This document shows, piece by piece, positions 1 to 8,468 of a DNA stretch of 64,000 nt (position 1 is the stretch's first letter; each line of letters begins with the position of its first letter). The notes below the pieces were generated by a model. It saw only the letters and a list, made by a program, of their open reading frames with translations. It did not search any database and was not told the origin of the DNA. The stretch comes from Gemmatimonadota bacterium (lineage in GTDB: Bacteria > Gemmatimonadota > Gemmatimonadetes > Gemmatimonadales > Gemmatimonadaceae). Made by a program: the position numbers and the translations under genes. The stretch is taken from NCBI GenBank assembly GCA_040388625.1, contig JAZKBK010000006.1, positions 420,702 through 484,701 on the forward strand, read 5' to 3'.

Positions 1-768
1 GCTGAAGTTTGTGTTCGAGCACATCCCCGAGGTGCCGACTACCTGGCCTCTGTCGTTGTTCTTGAGGGCAATCCCGACCTCGTCGCCCGGGAGCGGCGGG
101 AGCTTTTGAATCTCGCCTTTAGGCCCCCAGACCACGGCCTGGAAATGGCTCTTTTGAGGCGCCATGCAGGTCGCGTCGGCTGTTCCGTCTTCCGCGGCGC
201 CCACGATCTCACCCCGATTGTTGATCTCAAGAGCTGCTGCATTGACACCACCCAACGTTGGAAGCTCGGTGAGCGCTCCATCATGCCATCGCGCGGCACG
301 ACAGATCTGGCCGCTGTGCAGCGCGCAAAAATCCTCCGCCAGTGGATCGTTCTCGCGCGTGTCGGAGAGGATCGCGAGATCCGGGCTCTCCGCTCGCCCG
401 CTCGCCTGGCTGTTCAGTCCTCCGAGGGTGCCGAGATCCGTCGTCGTTCCTTGATACCAGCGGGCCGCATGCTGGAATCCATCCGGCGTCAGACTGGAGC
501 CGACGGCTCGGCCCACGTTGTTGATGTCGAAGGCGATGCTGAACGAACCGCCCAGTGTCCCGAGATCGATGACCGTGTAATTTGACGGCGTCGTTCTTCC
601 GCGAGCACCGGCCGAGGGCGACGCGGCGAGCGCCGACGAGACAGACGTAGGTGCATCAGAGCACGCTACAGTTATTGCAGCAGCAGTGGCCGCTAATATC
701 GCCAACGACGCACCACGCCGGCCGACAATACGAGGATTGCGCGTGGGTGCAAATGGTGTGCGGGGCAT
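1..768 (-). CDS. HAF-repeat extracellular lipoprotein, truncated at window edge
   Basis: An open minus-strand frame of 256 codons runs from an ATG at 768 (AGGAG eight bases upstream) off the left edge with no stop, so the C-terminus is missing. Residues 20-36 form a hydrophobic export signal ending in a lipobox-like TVAC (Cys36), followed by a Ser/Ala/Thr-rich linker. LGTLGG recurs at about residues 69-74 and 112-117, with PTLGG near 170, each followed by an IN-N-x-G-x-VG pattern and an A-x-W segment. This is the periodicity of the HAF extracellular repeat family (TIGR02913-like), whose function is not established. An insert with several Cys residues (148, 155, 201) interrupts the repeats. 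The gene is divergent from the ECF sigma gene. Family assignment is by motif recognition only. Confidence 0.8.
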   Translation of the reverse strand, partial: MPRTPFAPTRNPRIVGRRGASLAILAATAAAITVACSDAPTSVSSALAASPSAGARGRTTPSNYTVIDLGTLGGSFSIAFDINNVGRAVGSSLTPDGFQHAARWYQGTTTDLGTLGGLNSQASGRAESPDLAILSDTRENDPLAEDFCALHSGQICRAARWHDGALTELPTLGGVNAAALEINNRGEIVGAAEDGTADATCMAPQKSHFQAVVWGPKGEIQKLPPLPGDEVGIALKNNDRGQVVGTSGMCSNTNFS

Positions 769-964
769 GAGAGGATCTCCTGGGCTACGGTTATAGGCTG
801 AAAGTCGGCACGCTGGCCAAGACCGGCGAAGTCACACGCTGCATTGCCGCGTGGATCATTCACCCGTATCTTGGCCAGTGCGTTCTTGGCCGCACAGCAA
901 ACGCGCAGAATCCACCGAAAAGACGCAACGCCCTTACGCGGGCAGCATCGTCCGAGGTGCCGAG
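769..964. promoter_or_regulatory. Divergent intergenic region, HAF lipoprotein / ECF sigma
   Basis: These 196 bases separate two divergently transcribed genes and must hold at least one promoter for each. On the minus side AGGAG sits eight bases before the ATG at 768. On the plus side GAGGTG precedes the ATG at 965. A TATAAC hexamer reads on the minus strand near 791-796, but its spacing to the nearest -35-like sequence is long, so I do not name a promoter. Confidence 0.35.
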
Positions 965-1594
965 ATGGCCGAACAGGCAGACGCGGCGGCGCGCGAAGTA
1001 GCCGCGCGGGAGACAGCGGCGGCGCTCGCCATGCTTCGCCGGGGCGCACCCGATGGGCTGGAACAACTCATTCCACTCGTCTACGCGGAGCTACGGCGCG
1101 TCGCACACCGGCAGCTCGCCGTCGAGCCGGCTGGCCACACGCTCTCCACGACCGCGCTCGTCCATGAGGCATATCTCCGCCTCGCTGACCAGACGCGCGT
1201 CGAGTGGACCAGCCGTGCACAGTTCTTCGGTCTGGCCGCACGTGCAATGCGTCGCGTGCTCGTGGATTACGCACGCCGGCATCAGGCGGCACGTCGCGGA
1301 GGACCACAACAGCGGCCGGTCGCTCTGGATGATGCTGAGGCCGATTCGGGAGCCGATGCTGACGCGCTCGCCGTCGCCGCGCGCGGCGACGAGCTGCTGG
1401 CGCTGGACGAGGCGCTCGAGCGTCTTTCGGCGCTCGACCCGCGGCTTGGCCGCGTCGTGGAATGCCGGTTCTTCGGCGGCCTTACAGAGGCTGAAACGGC
1501 CGAGGCACTCGGCGTTTCGCAGCGCACCGTCGCCGGCGATTGGTTGATGGCACGGGGATGGTTGTATCAGGCGCTTCGGGAGGAGAGCGGATGA
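965..1594 (+). CDS. ECF-type RNA polymerase sigma factor (TIGR02999-like)
   Basis: This 209-residue sigma-70-like factor has a region 2 core with the family pattern LIPLVYAELRRVAH, then TTALVHEAYLRL and FFGLAARAMRRVLVDYARR. Region 4 near the C-terminus is VVECRFFGGLTEAETA followed by the LGVSQRTVAGDW helix-turn-helix. This pattern is typical of ECF factors found beside Ser/Thr kinases in Acidobacteria, Planctomycetes and Gemmatimonadota. I chose the ATG at 965 because it has GAGGTG upstream; a GTG at 851 would add 38 residues of unlike composition. The stop overlaps the kinase start (ATGA at 1591-1594), so the two are translationally coupled and the kinase probably controls or is controlled by this factor (inference). 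No anti-sigma gene is adjacent. Confidence 0.93.
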   Translation: MAEQADAAAREVAARETAAALAMLRRGAPDGLEQLIPLVYAELRRVAHRQLAVEPAGHTLSTTALVHEAYLRLADQTRVEWTSRAQFFGLAARAMRRVLVDYARRHQAARRGGPQQRPVALDDAEADSGADADALAVAARGDELLALDEALERLSALDPRLGRVVECRFFGGLTEAETAEALGVSQRTVAGDWLMARGWLYQALREESG

Positions 1595-4017
1595 CGGCGC
1601 CGGAGCGCTGGGCGCAGGTTCGCGCCGGTGCAGAAGCGCTTCTGGCACAGTCGCGCGACGTCAGAGCCGCCTTTCTGCTGCGCGAGTTCGGTGACGACGA
1701 ATCGCTGCGTGCGGAGATCGAAGCGCAGGCGGAGGCATGCGAGCTGGCTGCGCAGTCTCCCGACTTCCTCGCGCAGTCGGCCACGTCGTTTGCCGCACCG
1801 ATCCTTGCCGATTCTCCGGACACGGAGCACAAAGGCTATTCCGAATCAGCACCTGGCGATGCGACCGAGGCAGCGCTTCGAGCGGCGCTGGCGGGACATT
1901 ACGACCTCGAGCGGCAACTGGGAAAAGGCGGGACCGCGACCGTCTATCTCGCCAGAGACCATCGGCACGGACGGCTCGTCGCACTCAAGGTGCTTGACCA
2001 GGTACTCGGTGCGGCAATGAGCTCCGAGCGCTTTCTGCGAGAGATCCGTGTCACCGCTGGCCTTACTCATCCTCACATACTACCGCTGCACGATTCCGGT
2101 ACCGCTGCGGGTTTGCTGTACTACGTCATGCCGTATATCGATGGCGAGACACTACGGGAACGGCTCGCGGGCGGGCGCAAACTTCCGCTTGATGCTGCGC
2201 GGCGACTGGTACGCGAAGTCGCGAGCGCGCTGGCGTATGCCCATCGCCGCGGAGTGATACATCGTGACATCAAGCCTGCGAACATTCTACTGGAGGACGG
2301 CCATGCTGTCGTGGCCGACTTCGGTATCGCACGAGCAATGCGTCGCGCACAAGAGCCGGCGGAGACGGAGACGTCCCACCTTCTGCCGCGACAGCCGAGC
2401 AACGTGATCGACACGCTGACACAGGCAGGCATGTCGCCCGGGACGCCGGCATACATGGCGCCAGAGCAGGCGCTCGGTACCGTTGAAGTGGACCATCGCG
2501 CCGACATTTACGCACTCGGCATCGTCGCGTATGAGTCACTGGCAGGGGTGCATCCGTTCTCTGGACGCACGCCGCGAGCCATGGCAGACGCGCACGCGAC
2601 CGAGATTCCGGCGTCGCTCGCCACGCATCGCAGCGATGTGCCACCCGCGATTGTCGCGCTCGTGATGCGCGCACTTGAGAAGGATCCGACAGACCGACCG
2701 CAGTCCGCGGCGGAGATTGTCGCGATGCTGGACCGCGCACCGAGTATCGTGGAATCTGCTGGCACACGGAAGCCCAGTCGCATCATGGCGCGGAGGATGT
2801 CGCGCGTCATGGGCGCCGCGATCGCATTGATTGTAATCGTGAGCGCGTTCGCTACCCGCTCCTGGATGGCACGGCGTGATACGGACTCGTCCCGCCGGGA
2901 GGCAGGCGTTTCGCACCGTCCGGTCGCTGCCTCAGCGGCGCCTGTAGTGGACGTCGAACGACGCGGCACATCCGATCCGGAGGCGTACGAGCTGTATCTC
3001 AAAGGCCACTATTTCTGGACTCAACGTGGCGCGGCCAATCTCGCCCGATCCATCACGTACTTCCAACAGGCTATTGCGCGTGACTCATCGTTCGCCCGCG
3101 CGTACGCAGGACTGGCTATCGCGTACAGCGCCCTGCCAGTTTACCCGCCGGACTCAGCGGACTCGACGAAACTGACCACCATGAGCGCAGATCGTGCGAC
3201 TGAGCTGACCAACGCGAGTGCGGAGCGCGCGGTGAGACTCGACTCCACGCTCGCCGATGCGCAGCTCGCGATGGGGATCGGGCTCGACATGCGCGCCCGA
3301 TTCCCCGCTGCACTGGCTCGCTATCGCGCAGCGGCGGCTCTCGATCCGTCATCCGTCACCGCTCATCACTGGATTGGGATGAGCCTGCTCAACCTTGGAC
3401 GCACCAGCGAGGCGATCATCGAGTTGCGGCACGCAACGGAGCTCGATCCGCTTGCTCCTGTGCCCGCTGCCGCGATTGGCACCGCCCTCCTGTTCGCGCG
3501 GCGGTTCCGCGAGGCCGAGGCCGCGTCGCGCCGCGCACTCGCTCGCGACTCCACGTTCGGATTTGCCATCTACACGCTTGGGCTCGCGCAAGTATTTGAA
3601 GGACAACCGGACAGCGCAGTACGCACACTCACGCGCGGCGCGCGCGTGGATCCGGATGACGCACACATCGCAGCGGCTCTCGTCCTGGCGGACGCGGCAG
3701 CTGGCCACTGGAACGACGCTGCGCGAACACGAGATCAGCTTCACAGCCGCTGGGGCAATCGCTGGGGCGATCGCTCGGGCTGGGCCGACGTCGAGGTGGC
3801 TGACATGGTGTTCGGTGACCAGGAACCAATTGTGCGCGTGCTGACGAGCAAGGCGGGCCAGCTCCGCTTTGCCGAGACCGGCGGCATGCTGGGCTGCAAT
3901 CCGTTATTCGACCCACTCCGGTCAAACGCGCGATTCCGCGCCGCGATGCGCGAACTGGGCGTGGCAACGTGCCCGGTCACTCCACGCTGGCATCTTCCCC
4001 CGCATCCCCGAATGTGA
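1591..4017 (+). CDS. Membrane Ser/Thr protein kinase with C-terminal TPR domain
   Basis: This 808-residue Hanks-type kinase has a glycine loop GKGGTATV at 111-118, catalytic Lys133 (ALKVL), alpha-C Glu151, catalytic loop HRDIKPAN at 224-231 and DFG at 243-245, so all key residues are present. The 100 residues before the kinase resemble the coupled N-terminal extension often seen next to ECF sigma genes. A transmembrane segment (AAIALIVIVSAFA) follows the kinase at about 405-420. The C-terminal 350 residues are TPR-like helices, presumably periplasmic. The C-terminus (LGVATCPVTPRW) resembles that of the kinase at 55369-57912. The start at 1591 overlaps the sigma stop by four bases. The substrate is unknown; the sigma factor is the obvious candidate partner (inference). 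Confidence 0.95.
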   Translation: MTAPERWAQVRAGAEALLAQSRDVRAAFLLREFGDDESLRAEIEAQAEACELAAQSPDFLAQSATSFAAPILADSPDTEHKGYSESAPGDATEAALRAALAGHYDLERQLGKGGTATVYLARDHRHGRLVALKVLDQVLGAAMSSERFLREIRVTAGLTHPHILPLHDSGTAAGLLYYVMPYIDGETLRERLAGGRKLPLDAARRLVREVASALAYAHRRGVIHRDIKPANILLEDGHAVVADFGIARAMRRAQEPAETETSHLLPRQPSNVIDTLTQAGMSPGTPAYMAPEQALGTVEVDHRADIYALGIVAYESLAGVHPFSGRTPRAMADAHATEIPASLATHRSDVPPAIVALVMRALEKDPTDRPQSAAEIVAMLDRAPSIVESAGTRKPSRIMARRMSRVMGAAIALIVIVSAFATRSWMARRDTDSSRREAGVSHRPVAASAAPVVDVERRGTSDPEAYELYLKGHYFWTQRGAANLARSITYFQQAIARDSSFARAYAGLAIAYSALPVYPPDSADSTKLTTMSADRATELTNASAERAVRLDSTLADAQLAMGIGLDMRARFPAALARYRAAAALDPSSVTAHHWIGMSLLNLGRTSEAIIELRHATELDPLAPVPAAAIGTALLFARRFREAEAASRRALARDSTFGFAIYTLGLAQVFEGQPDSAVRTLTRGARVDPDDAHIAAALVLADAAAGHWNDAARTRDQLHSRWGNRWGDRSGWADVEVADMVFGDQEPIVRVLTSKAGQLRFAETGGMLGCNPLFDPLRSNARFRAAMRELGVATCPVTPRWHLPPHPRM

Positions 4018-4194
4018 GACCGCGCTTGGAGATTACGAGTGTGCCAGAAGATGGCGCACGCACATTCTCAACAGACATGTAACCCGTCTCGCGAAATTCT
4101 GCTCAAGGACATGGAGCAGCGCCGACACTCGCGTCAGGGCATGTGTTATGCACGATTCTGCAGGGGCACTTCTACACGCAAACGGGAGGGCACG

Positions 4195-4476
4195 ATGCCA
4201 CGGGGCGACAAATCTGCATACACGGACAAGCAGAAAAGACAGGCCGAACACATCGAACAGGGATACGAGTCGCGCGGTGTTCCGGAGAAGGAATCGGAGC
4301 GGCGTGCGTGGGCGACGGAAAACGCGATAAGTCACGGAGGCAGAAAGGCCGGTGGATCCGGCCGAGGAACCTCCGAGAATCGCGAGCCCGAGCGCAAAGG
4401 TGGTCACTCCGAAAGTCACGCGGAGAGAAGCAGAGCCGCCAAGAAGGGCTGGGAGACTCGCAGGCACGGCCACTGA
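4195..4476 (+). CDS. Small basic hydrophilic protein (so-called plasmid stabilization family)
   Basis: This 93-residue protein begins MPRGDKSAYTDKQKRQAEHI and continues with EQGYESRGVPEKESERRAWATEN, the conserved signature of a family often annotated as plasmid stabilization protein. It ends in a Gly/Ser/Lys-rich tail with AAKKGWETRRHG, resembling KGG-type stress proteins. It is strongly charged and probably largely disordered. The start at 4195 is supported by GGGAGG seven bases upstream; an in-frame start at 4039 would add an unlike Cys/Arg-rich stretch. No partner toxin or plasmid gene is adjacent, so the family name should not be read as function. A role in stress tolerance or nucleoid binding is only a guess. 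Confidence 0.85.
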   Translation: MPRGDKSAYTDKQKRQAEHIEQGYESRGVPEKESERRAWATENAISHGGRKAGGSGRGTSENREPERKGGHSESHAERSRAAKKGWETRRHGH

Positions 4477-4516
4477 TCAGTCCGGCCAACCCGCCTGTCG
4501 AGGCAATACTGCGGCG

Positions 4517-5476
4517 CTACTTACTCCAGCGCTTTTCCGTCTCCTCGAGTTCTACACGCAGTCTGGAGTAACTATCGTATCTGGCTGCGCTCACCGCCCC
4601 GGACTGAACGGCGGCGATGACTGCGCAGCCAGGCTCCGACAGGTGTGAACAGTTCCCGAAGCGGCATTCGTGGATGAAAGGCCGGAATTCCGGAAAACAG
4701 TCCGGCAGGTCCACAGGGTCGAGACCCCACACTCCGACCTCGCGCAGTCCGGGAGTGTCCGCTACGTAGCCACCAGCCGGAAGCGGATGCATCACCGCGC
4801 CCACGGTGGTGTGACGTCCCTTGTTCACCGATTCGCTGATCGCGCCGACTCGCAAGTTGAGCCCGGGGTACAGCGAATTCATCAGCGACGACTTGCCGAC
4901 TCCTGATGGACCGCTCAGCGCGCTCGTCCTTCCATCGAACACGGCATGCAGCTCCGCGATCCCGGTCCTTTCGATCGCGCTCGTGAGGTGGACCGGATAG
5001 CCGGCTGCCTCGTAGTCGCCGAAGCGCACGCGGATCTCTTCCTCGTCTGCCAGGTCGGTCTTGTTGATCACCACGCGCGCAGCGAGGGAGTTGGCTTCGG
5101 CGATCACGAGAAAGCGATCCAGCATTCGCGGGTGCGGCTCGGGGTTGGCCGCGGCGAACACGACGATTACCTGATCCAGATTCGCAACGACGACGCGCTC
5201 GCCCGCGCGCCCACCCGGTTCACGCCGTGCGAGCTGCGACGTACGCGGGAGAATCTCGGTGATCATCCATCCGCCCCCACGCTCGCCCTCGATGACCCTG
5301 ACGTTGTCCCCGACCGAAAGCTTCACGCCTGAATCGCTCACCAGCTTGAGACGGCCACGCAACGAGGCGTCGTGCATCTCGCCGGTGCTCGTGCGCACCT
5401 GCCACACTCCACCGGTGCCCGACAGGACACGGCCGAGGTGGGATGGTCCCTCGATGCTTCGTGGTGTCCCCGTCAC
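4517..5476 (-). CDS. rsgA: Ribosome small subunit-dependent GTPase A
   Basis: RsgA is a circularly permuted GTPase that assists late 30S maturation. An N-terminal OB-fold is followed by the permuted GTPase motifs: NKTD (G4), the P-loop GPSGVGKSS and DTPG (G3). The C-terminal zinc knuckle is visible as HECRFGNCSH followed by EPGC. At about 319 residues the length is normal. The likely start is GTG at 5476, which overlaps the upstream TGA as GTGA; an ATG at 5500 would add eight residues and overlap the upstream gene by 28 bases. It is the last gene of the six-gene minus-strand run that starts with fadI. Confidence 0.95.
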   Translation of the reverse strand: MTGTPRSIEGPSHLGRVLSGTGGVWQVRTSTGEMHDASLRGRLKLVSDSGVKLSVGDNVRVIEGERGGGWMITEILPRTSQLARREPGGRAGERVVVANLDQVIVVFAAANPEPHPRMLDRFLVIAEANSLAARVVINKTDLADEEEIRVRFGDYEAAGYPVHLTSAIERTGIAELHAVFDGRTSALSGPSGVGKSSLMNSLYPGLNLRVGAISESVNKGRHTTVGAVMHPLPAGGYVADTPGLREVGVWGLDPVDLPDCFPEFRPFIHECRFGNCSHLSEPGCAVIAAVQSGAVSAARYDSYSRLRVELEETEKRWSK

Positions 5477-5850
5477 GAATCTCGCATGACGTCGTACCAC
5501 GGCCGCTCTGGCGTCTGTGCACGGGTAATCAGATCATCGAGCGTGCGTTTCGCGTCGCTCAATCGCATTGCACCGAGTGTGGTGCGCGCGGCGTCCTCGG
5601 TCTCACCGAAGGCGATGTAGTCGGTTTCGAGATGGCCGGCGGCGGATGGATCGCCGCGACGCCAGTGTACGAACAGCAGATAGGCGCCGAACCGTCCAGC
5701 GGGTTCGCGCACTTCGTCGACAACGATGTCCACGCTGTACGACGCGCCGTCCCTGCCCTCGAATGCGGCCGGTCGGGAATGCACCGCACGGTAGCCGCCA
5801 ACCGTGTTGGCGTCACCGGCGTCATGATCGGCGGGAAGAAATCGGCCCAT
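5473..5850 (-). CDS. Hypothetical protein upstream of rsgA
   Basis: This 125-residue protein has no signal peptide or membrane segment. The middle holds a beta-rich stretch (SYSVDIVVDE, GAYLLFVHW) followed by an acidic, helix-prone C-terminus (DAKRTLDDLITRAQ). I do not recognise the family. Its start lies 17 bases downstream of the proline dehydrogenase stop, and its TGA overlaps the probable rsgA GTG, so it is a genuine operon member rather than a chance frame. Its location suggests a housekeeping or metabolic accessory role, but nothing in the sequence names one. Confidence 0.75.
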   Translation of the reverse strand: MGRFLPADHDAGDANTVGGYRAVHSRPAAFEGRDGASYSVDIVVDEVREPAGRFGAYLLFVHWRRGDPSAAGHLETDYIAFGETEDAARTTLGAMRLSDAKRTLDDLITRAQTPERPWYDVMRDS

Positions 5851-5867
5851 AGGGGCTCAGTGGCGGC

Positions 5868-6803
5868 TCAACGTCGGCCGCGCACCATCTCCTTGACGAT
5901 GTTGCCCGTCATGAAGGCGACATTGGCGGGACGCTCTGCGAGCCGGCGCATGAGATAAGGATACCACTGTGTACCGAACGGGACATAGCACCGCATTCTC
6001 CAGCCCTCGCGGACGATCTTCTCCTGCAGATCGCGGCGAACCCCGTACAGCATCTGGAATTCGAAGCGATCGGGCTTGATGTCGTTCTCGCGTGCGAACT
6101 GCTTCACCTTCTCGATTATGACTTCGTCGTGCGTAGCGATACCGGGATAGGTACCGTGCAGGATGAGACTCTGCATGCACGTGATGTAATTCGCGTCCAC
6201 ATCGCGCTTTTCGGGAAACGCGACGCTCGCCGGCTCCTTGTAAGCACCCTTGCATATGCGCACGCGAGCACCGAGCGCATTCATGTGCTCGACGTCCGCC
6301 TGTGTTCGATACAGATAGCTCTGGAGCACTACTCCGACAGTACCGCGGAATTCCGGATACAGCCGATTCTCGAACAACTCGAGTGTCTTCTGTGTGTAGT
6401 TGCTCGCTTCCATATCGAGCCTGACGAAGCTGCCGTACTTGCGCGCCCGTTCAAGCACGTCGCCCATTATAGAGACGCACAGCTCTTCGGAAACGTCCAG
6501 ACCCATCGCCGTGAGCTTGACGCTCACATTCGCATCGAGCTTCTCACGCGCGATGCGATCGAGAATCTTCAGGTACTCGGCGCCGGCGGCTCGCGCCTCG
6601 GCTTCGTTGTGAACGCTTTCGCCGAGCAGGTCGAGCGACGCTGTGATTCCGCGACCGTTGAGCTCCCGAACCGCGGGAACCGCGGTCTCGAGCGTCTCGC
6701 CAGCGACGAAGCGGGAGGCGAACCCTTTGGCCAGGCGATTTGTCTTGACGAACTTGAAAACTCGCGGCTGGTTGGAAAGATAGAGCAGTGCGTTTCGGAT
6801 CAT
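5868..6803 (-). CDS. Proline dehydrogenase, monofunctional
   Basis: This 311-residue FAD-dependent enzyme oxidises L-proline to pyrroline-5-carboxylate and feeds electrons to the respiratory chain. It has the compact TIM-barrel length of bacterial monofunctional enzymes. Recognisable segments are SLDLLGESV, VSVKLTAMGLD, FVRLDMEAS, RICKGAYKEP and the C-terminal YVPFGTQWYPYLMRRLAERP, which carries the conserved substrate-binding Arg pair. The ATG at 6803 lies one base after the peptidase stop codon, so it is tightly coupled to the M14 gene. Proline released from peptides by the upstream carboxypeptidase could be its substrate (inference). No pyrroline-5-carboxylate dehydrogenase is in the window. 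Confidence 0.95.
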   Translation of the reverse strand: MIRNALLYLSNQPRVFKFVKTNRLAKGFASRFVAGETLETAVPAVRELNGRGITASLDLLGESVHNEAEARAAGAEYLKILDRIAREKLDANVSVKLTAMGLDVSEELCVSIMGDVLERARKYGSFVRLDMEASNYTQKTLELFENRLYPEFRGTVGVVLQSYLYRTQADVEHMNALGARVRICKGAYKEPASVAFPEKRDVDANYITCMQSLILHGTYPGIATHDEVIIEKVKQFARENDIKPDRFEFQMLYGVRRDLQEKIVREGWRMRCYVPFGTQWYPYLMRRLAERPANVAFMTGNIVKEMVRGRR

Positions 6804-6804
6804 C

Positions 6805-8451
6805 TTACTTGTATAAGCGGATTACTGGGAACGGTTTGCCGGTTGCGATCGACGTGTCGAAGAAATTCCAGTCGACGAGTCCGTCATCGGATTCCGGCTC
6901 CAAAAGATAAGCGGCGAGCGGGCCGAAGCGCCCTGTTGCCGGTACGGCCACGTATCCGCCGGCGGGAACGTCGCGTGCGGATGGCGTACTCCACGTTCCG
7001 GTCACACGAGTTTCCCGGTGGCCCTGGAACGGGCGTGCCGACGTGATGACTGAATCGACTGTGAATACCGACAGCCGATTGCCCGTCCCGCCGGGCGAGA
7101 ACGGTTCGACGCTCAGGCCATGGAGCTCCAGGAGCGCCACGATCTTCGCGTCGTTCGGGACCAGATACGCATCCGGATGACGCACCTCCAGTATCGGCTC
7201 GAAACGGTCGTACACCGGCATCACCTGCGTGATGAAGCGGCCAGTACGCCGTATGCCCCTGGGAACGCCGGCCTGGGTGATCGTCGAGTCGCCAGTGCGC
7301 GTCAGAACCTCGAAAGGAATTGGCGCATCGAACGGCTTGGTGGTCATCCGGGAACGGATCGGAACGTTGGCTTCCTGAACGTTGTAGGCCGTGGATCTGA
7401 TCTGCTCGAGCTGCGCCGCATGTCTCGCTGTGGCCGACAGAATCTCCTGAACGAACGCGTAGGTCGAAGCGACGCGACGCTTGAACGGATCGTGCGAAAA
7501 TGCTTCGCTCAGGATGGACACGCGGCCACGCATTCCGTAGTAGTTGGTTCCGTAGCGCGGCGTGTGCTCGTAAGTGTACCAGCCGTCCTTCACCGTGTCG
7601 GTCAGCTGGGCCTTACCGTCTTCGCGACCGAAGTTGCCGTAGTCGAACACCTCGAAGCCGCGGCCGTGCATGCGAGCGCGGATCTCGGGGAGGATCGTAT
7701 CGCGTGTGAGACCGCCAGCGAAGCCCGGCGCATACGATGCCGGATTCAACGACGGCGAGTACGTCAGCGCGAAGCCATGAAAGCTTCCGTCGGTCGTGTG
7801 GAGATCGACGTACACGTCCGGATCCCACTTGTCGAACATCGCGAGCGATGCGCGCGTTTCCGGTGCTTCCGCCTTCACGTAGTCGCGATTGAGATCGAGG
7901 CCCTGCCCTTGCGCTCTGGTGCCTACCAGCTCCGGTCCATTCTGCTCTCTGCGATTCACCGCCTGATCGGCGAACTTCTCATTGCCGTCTGCGTTGTAGA
8001 TCGGTACGGCAATCAGTACGAGCGAGTCGAGTACGTTGGGACCGCGCTGATACGTGAGATCACGCACGAGCGCGAGCAGTGCTTCCTTGCCCTCAACCTC
8101 GCCGGCGTGGATGTTCGCGTTGACGTACACGATCGGGCGACCGAGCTTGCGGGCTTCTTCTGGCGTCCTGACGACCGGCCGCGACGCAATCAGATACGGG
8201 ATGTCGCGTCCCTCCGTCGTCTTGCCGATCACTCCGTATGCCAGCGGTGCGTTACGCGAGCGAAGCCCGTTGATGAACGCCATCACGTCGCCGTAACTGG
8301 ACGTCCTGTTGTAATTGGACGCCTCGGCGCGAGTCTGAGGCATCGGGTAGATCGGCCGCGACGGATCGATTCGCGCAGCGCACGCTACGCCGAACGAGGC
8401 GATGCTGACCGCGACGACGCCGCGGATGGTGGACGTGATGGTATGACTCAT
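6805..8451 (-). CDS. M14 family zinc carboxypeptidase, exported lipoprotein
   Basis: This 548-residue protein has an export signal ending in the lipobox-like GVAC (Cys24), so it is probably a lipoprotein. The zinc site of the M14 fold is visible: NIHAGEVEG supplies His and Glu and DLHTTDG the second His. LDLNRDYVK provides the substrate-binding Asn-Arg pair. The ATG at 8451 is 17 bases after the fadJ stop and the gene ends one base before proline dehydrogenase, so it lies inside an operon. The family removes C-terminal residues from peptides; the exact specificity cannot be read from the sequence. Confidence 0.92.
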   Translation of the reverse strand: MSHTITSTIRGVVAVSIASFGVACAARIDPSRPIYPMPQTRAEASNYNRTSSYGDVMAFINGLRSRNAPLAYGVIGKTTEGRDIPYLIASRPVVRTPEEARKLGRPIVYVNANIHAGEVEGKEALLALVRDLTYQRGPNVLDSLVLIAVPIYNADGNEKFADQAVNRREQNGPELVGTRAQGQGLDLNRDYVKAEAPETRASLAMFDKWDPDVYVDLHTTDGSFHGFALTYSPSLNPASYAPGFAGGLTRDTILPEIRARMHGRGFEVFDYGNFGREDGKAQLTDTVKDGWYTYEHTPRYGTNYYGMRGRVSILSEAFSHDPFKRRVASTYAFVQEILSATARHAAQLEQIRSTAYNVQEANVPIRSRMTTKPFDAPIPFEVLTRTGDSTITQAGVPRGIRRTGRFITQVMPVYDRFEPILEVRHPDAYLVPNDAKIVALLELHGLSVEPFSPGGTGNRLSVFTVDSVITSARPFQGHRETRVTGTWSTPSARDVPAGGYVAVPATGRFGPLAAYLLEPESDDGLVDWNFFDTSIATGKPFPVIRLYK

Positions 8452-8468
8452 CTGGTGGGGTTGGCTGG

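Noticed and set aside
4195-4476. Toxin-antitoxin or plasmid maintenance function suggested by the family name
   Set aside because: No partner gene, plasmid replication gene or repeat is present nearby; the name is historical.
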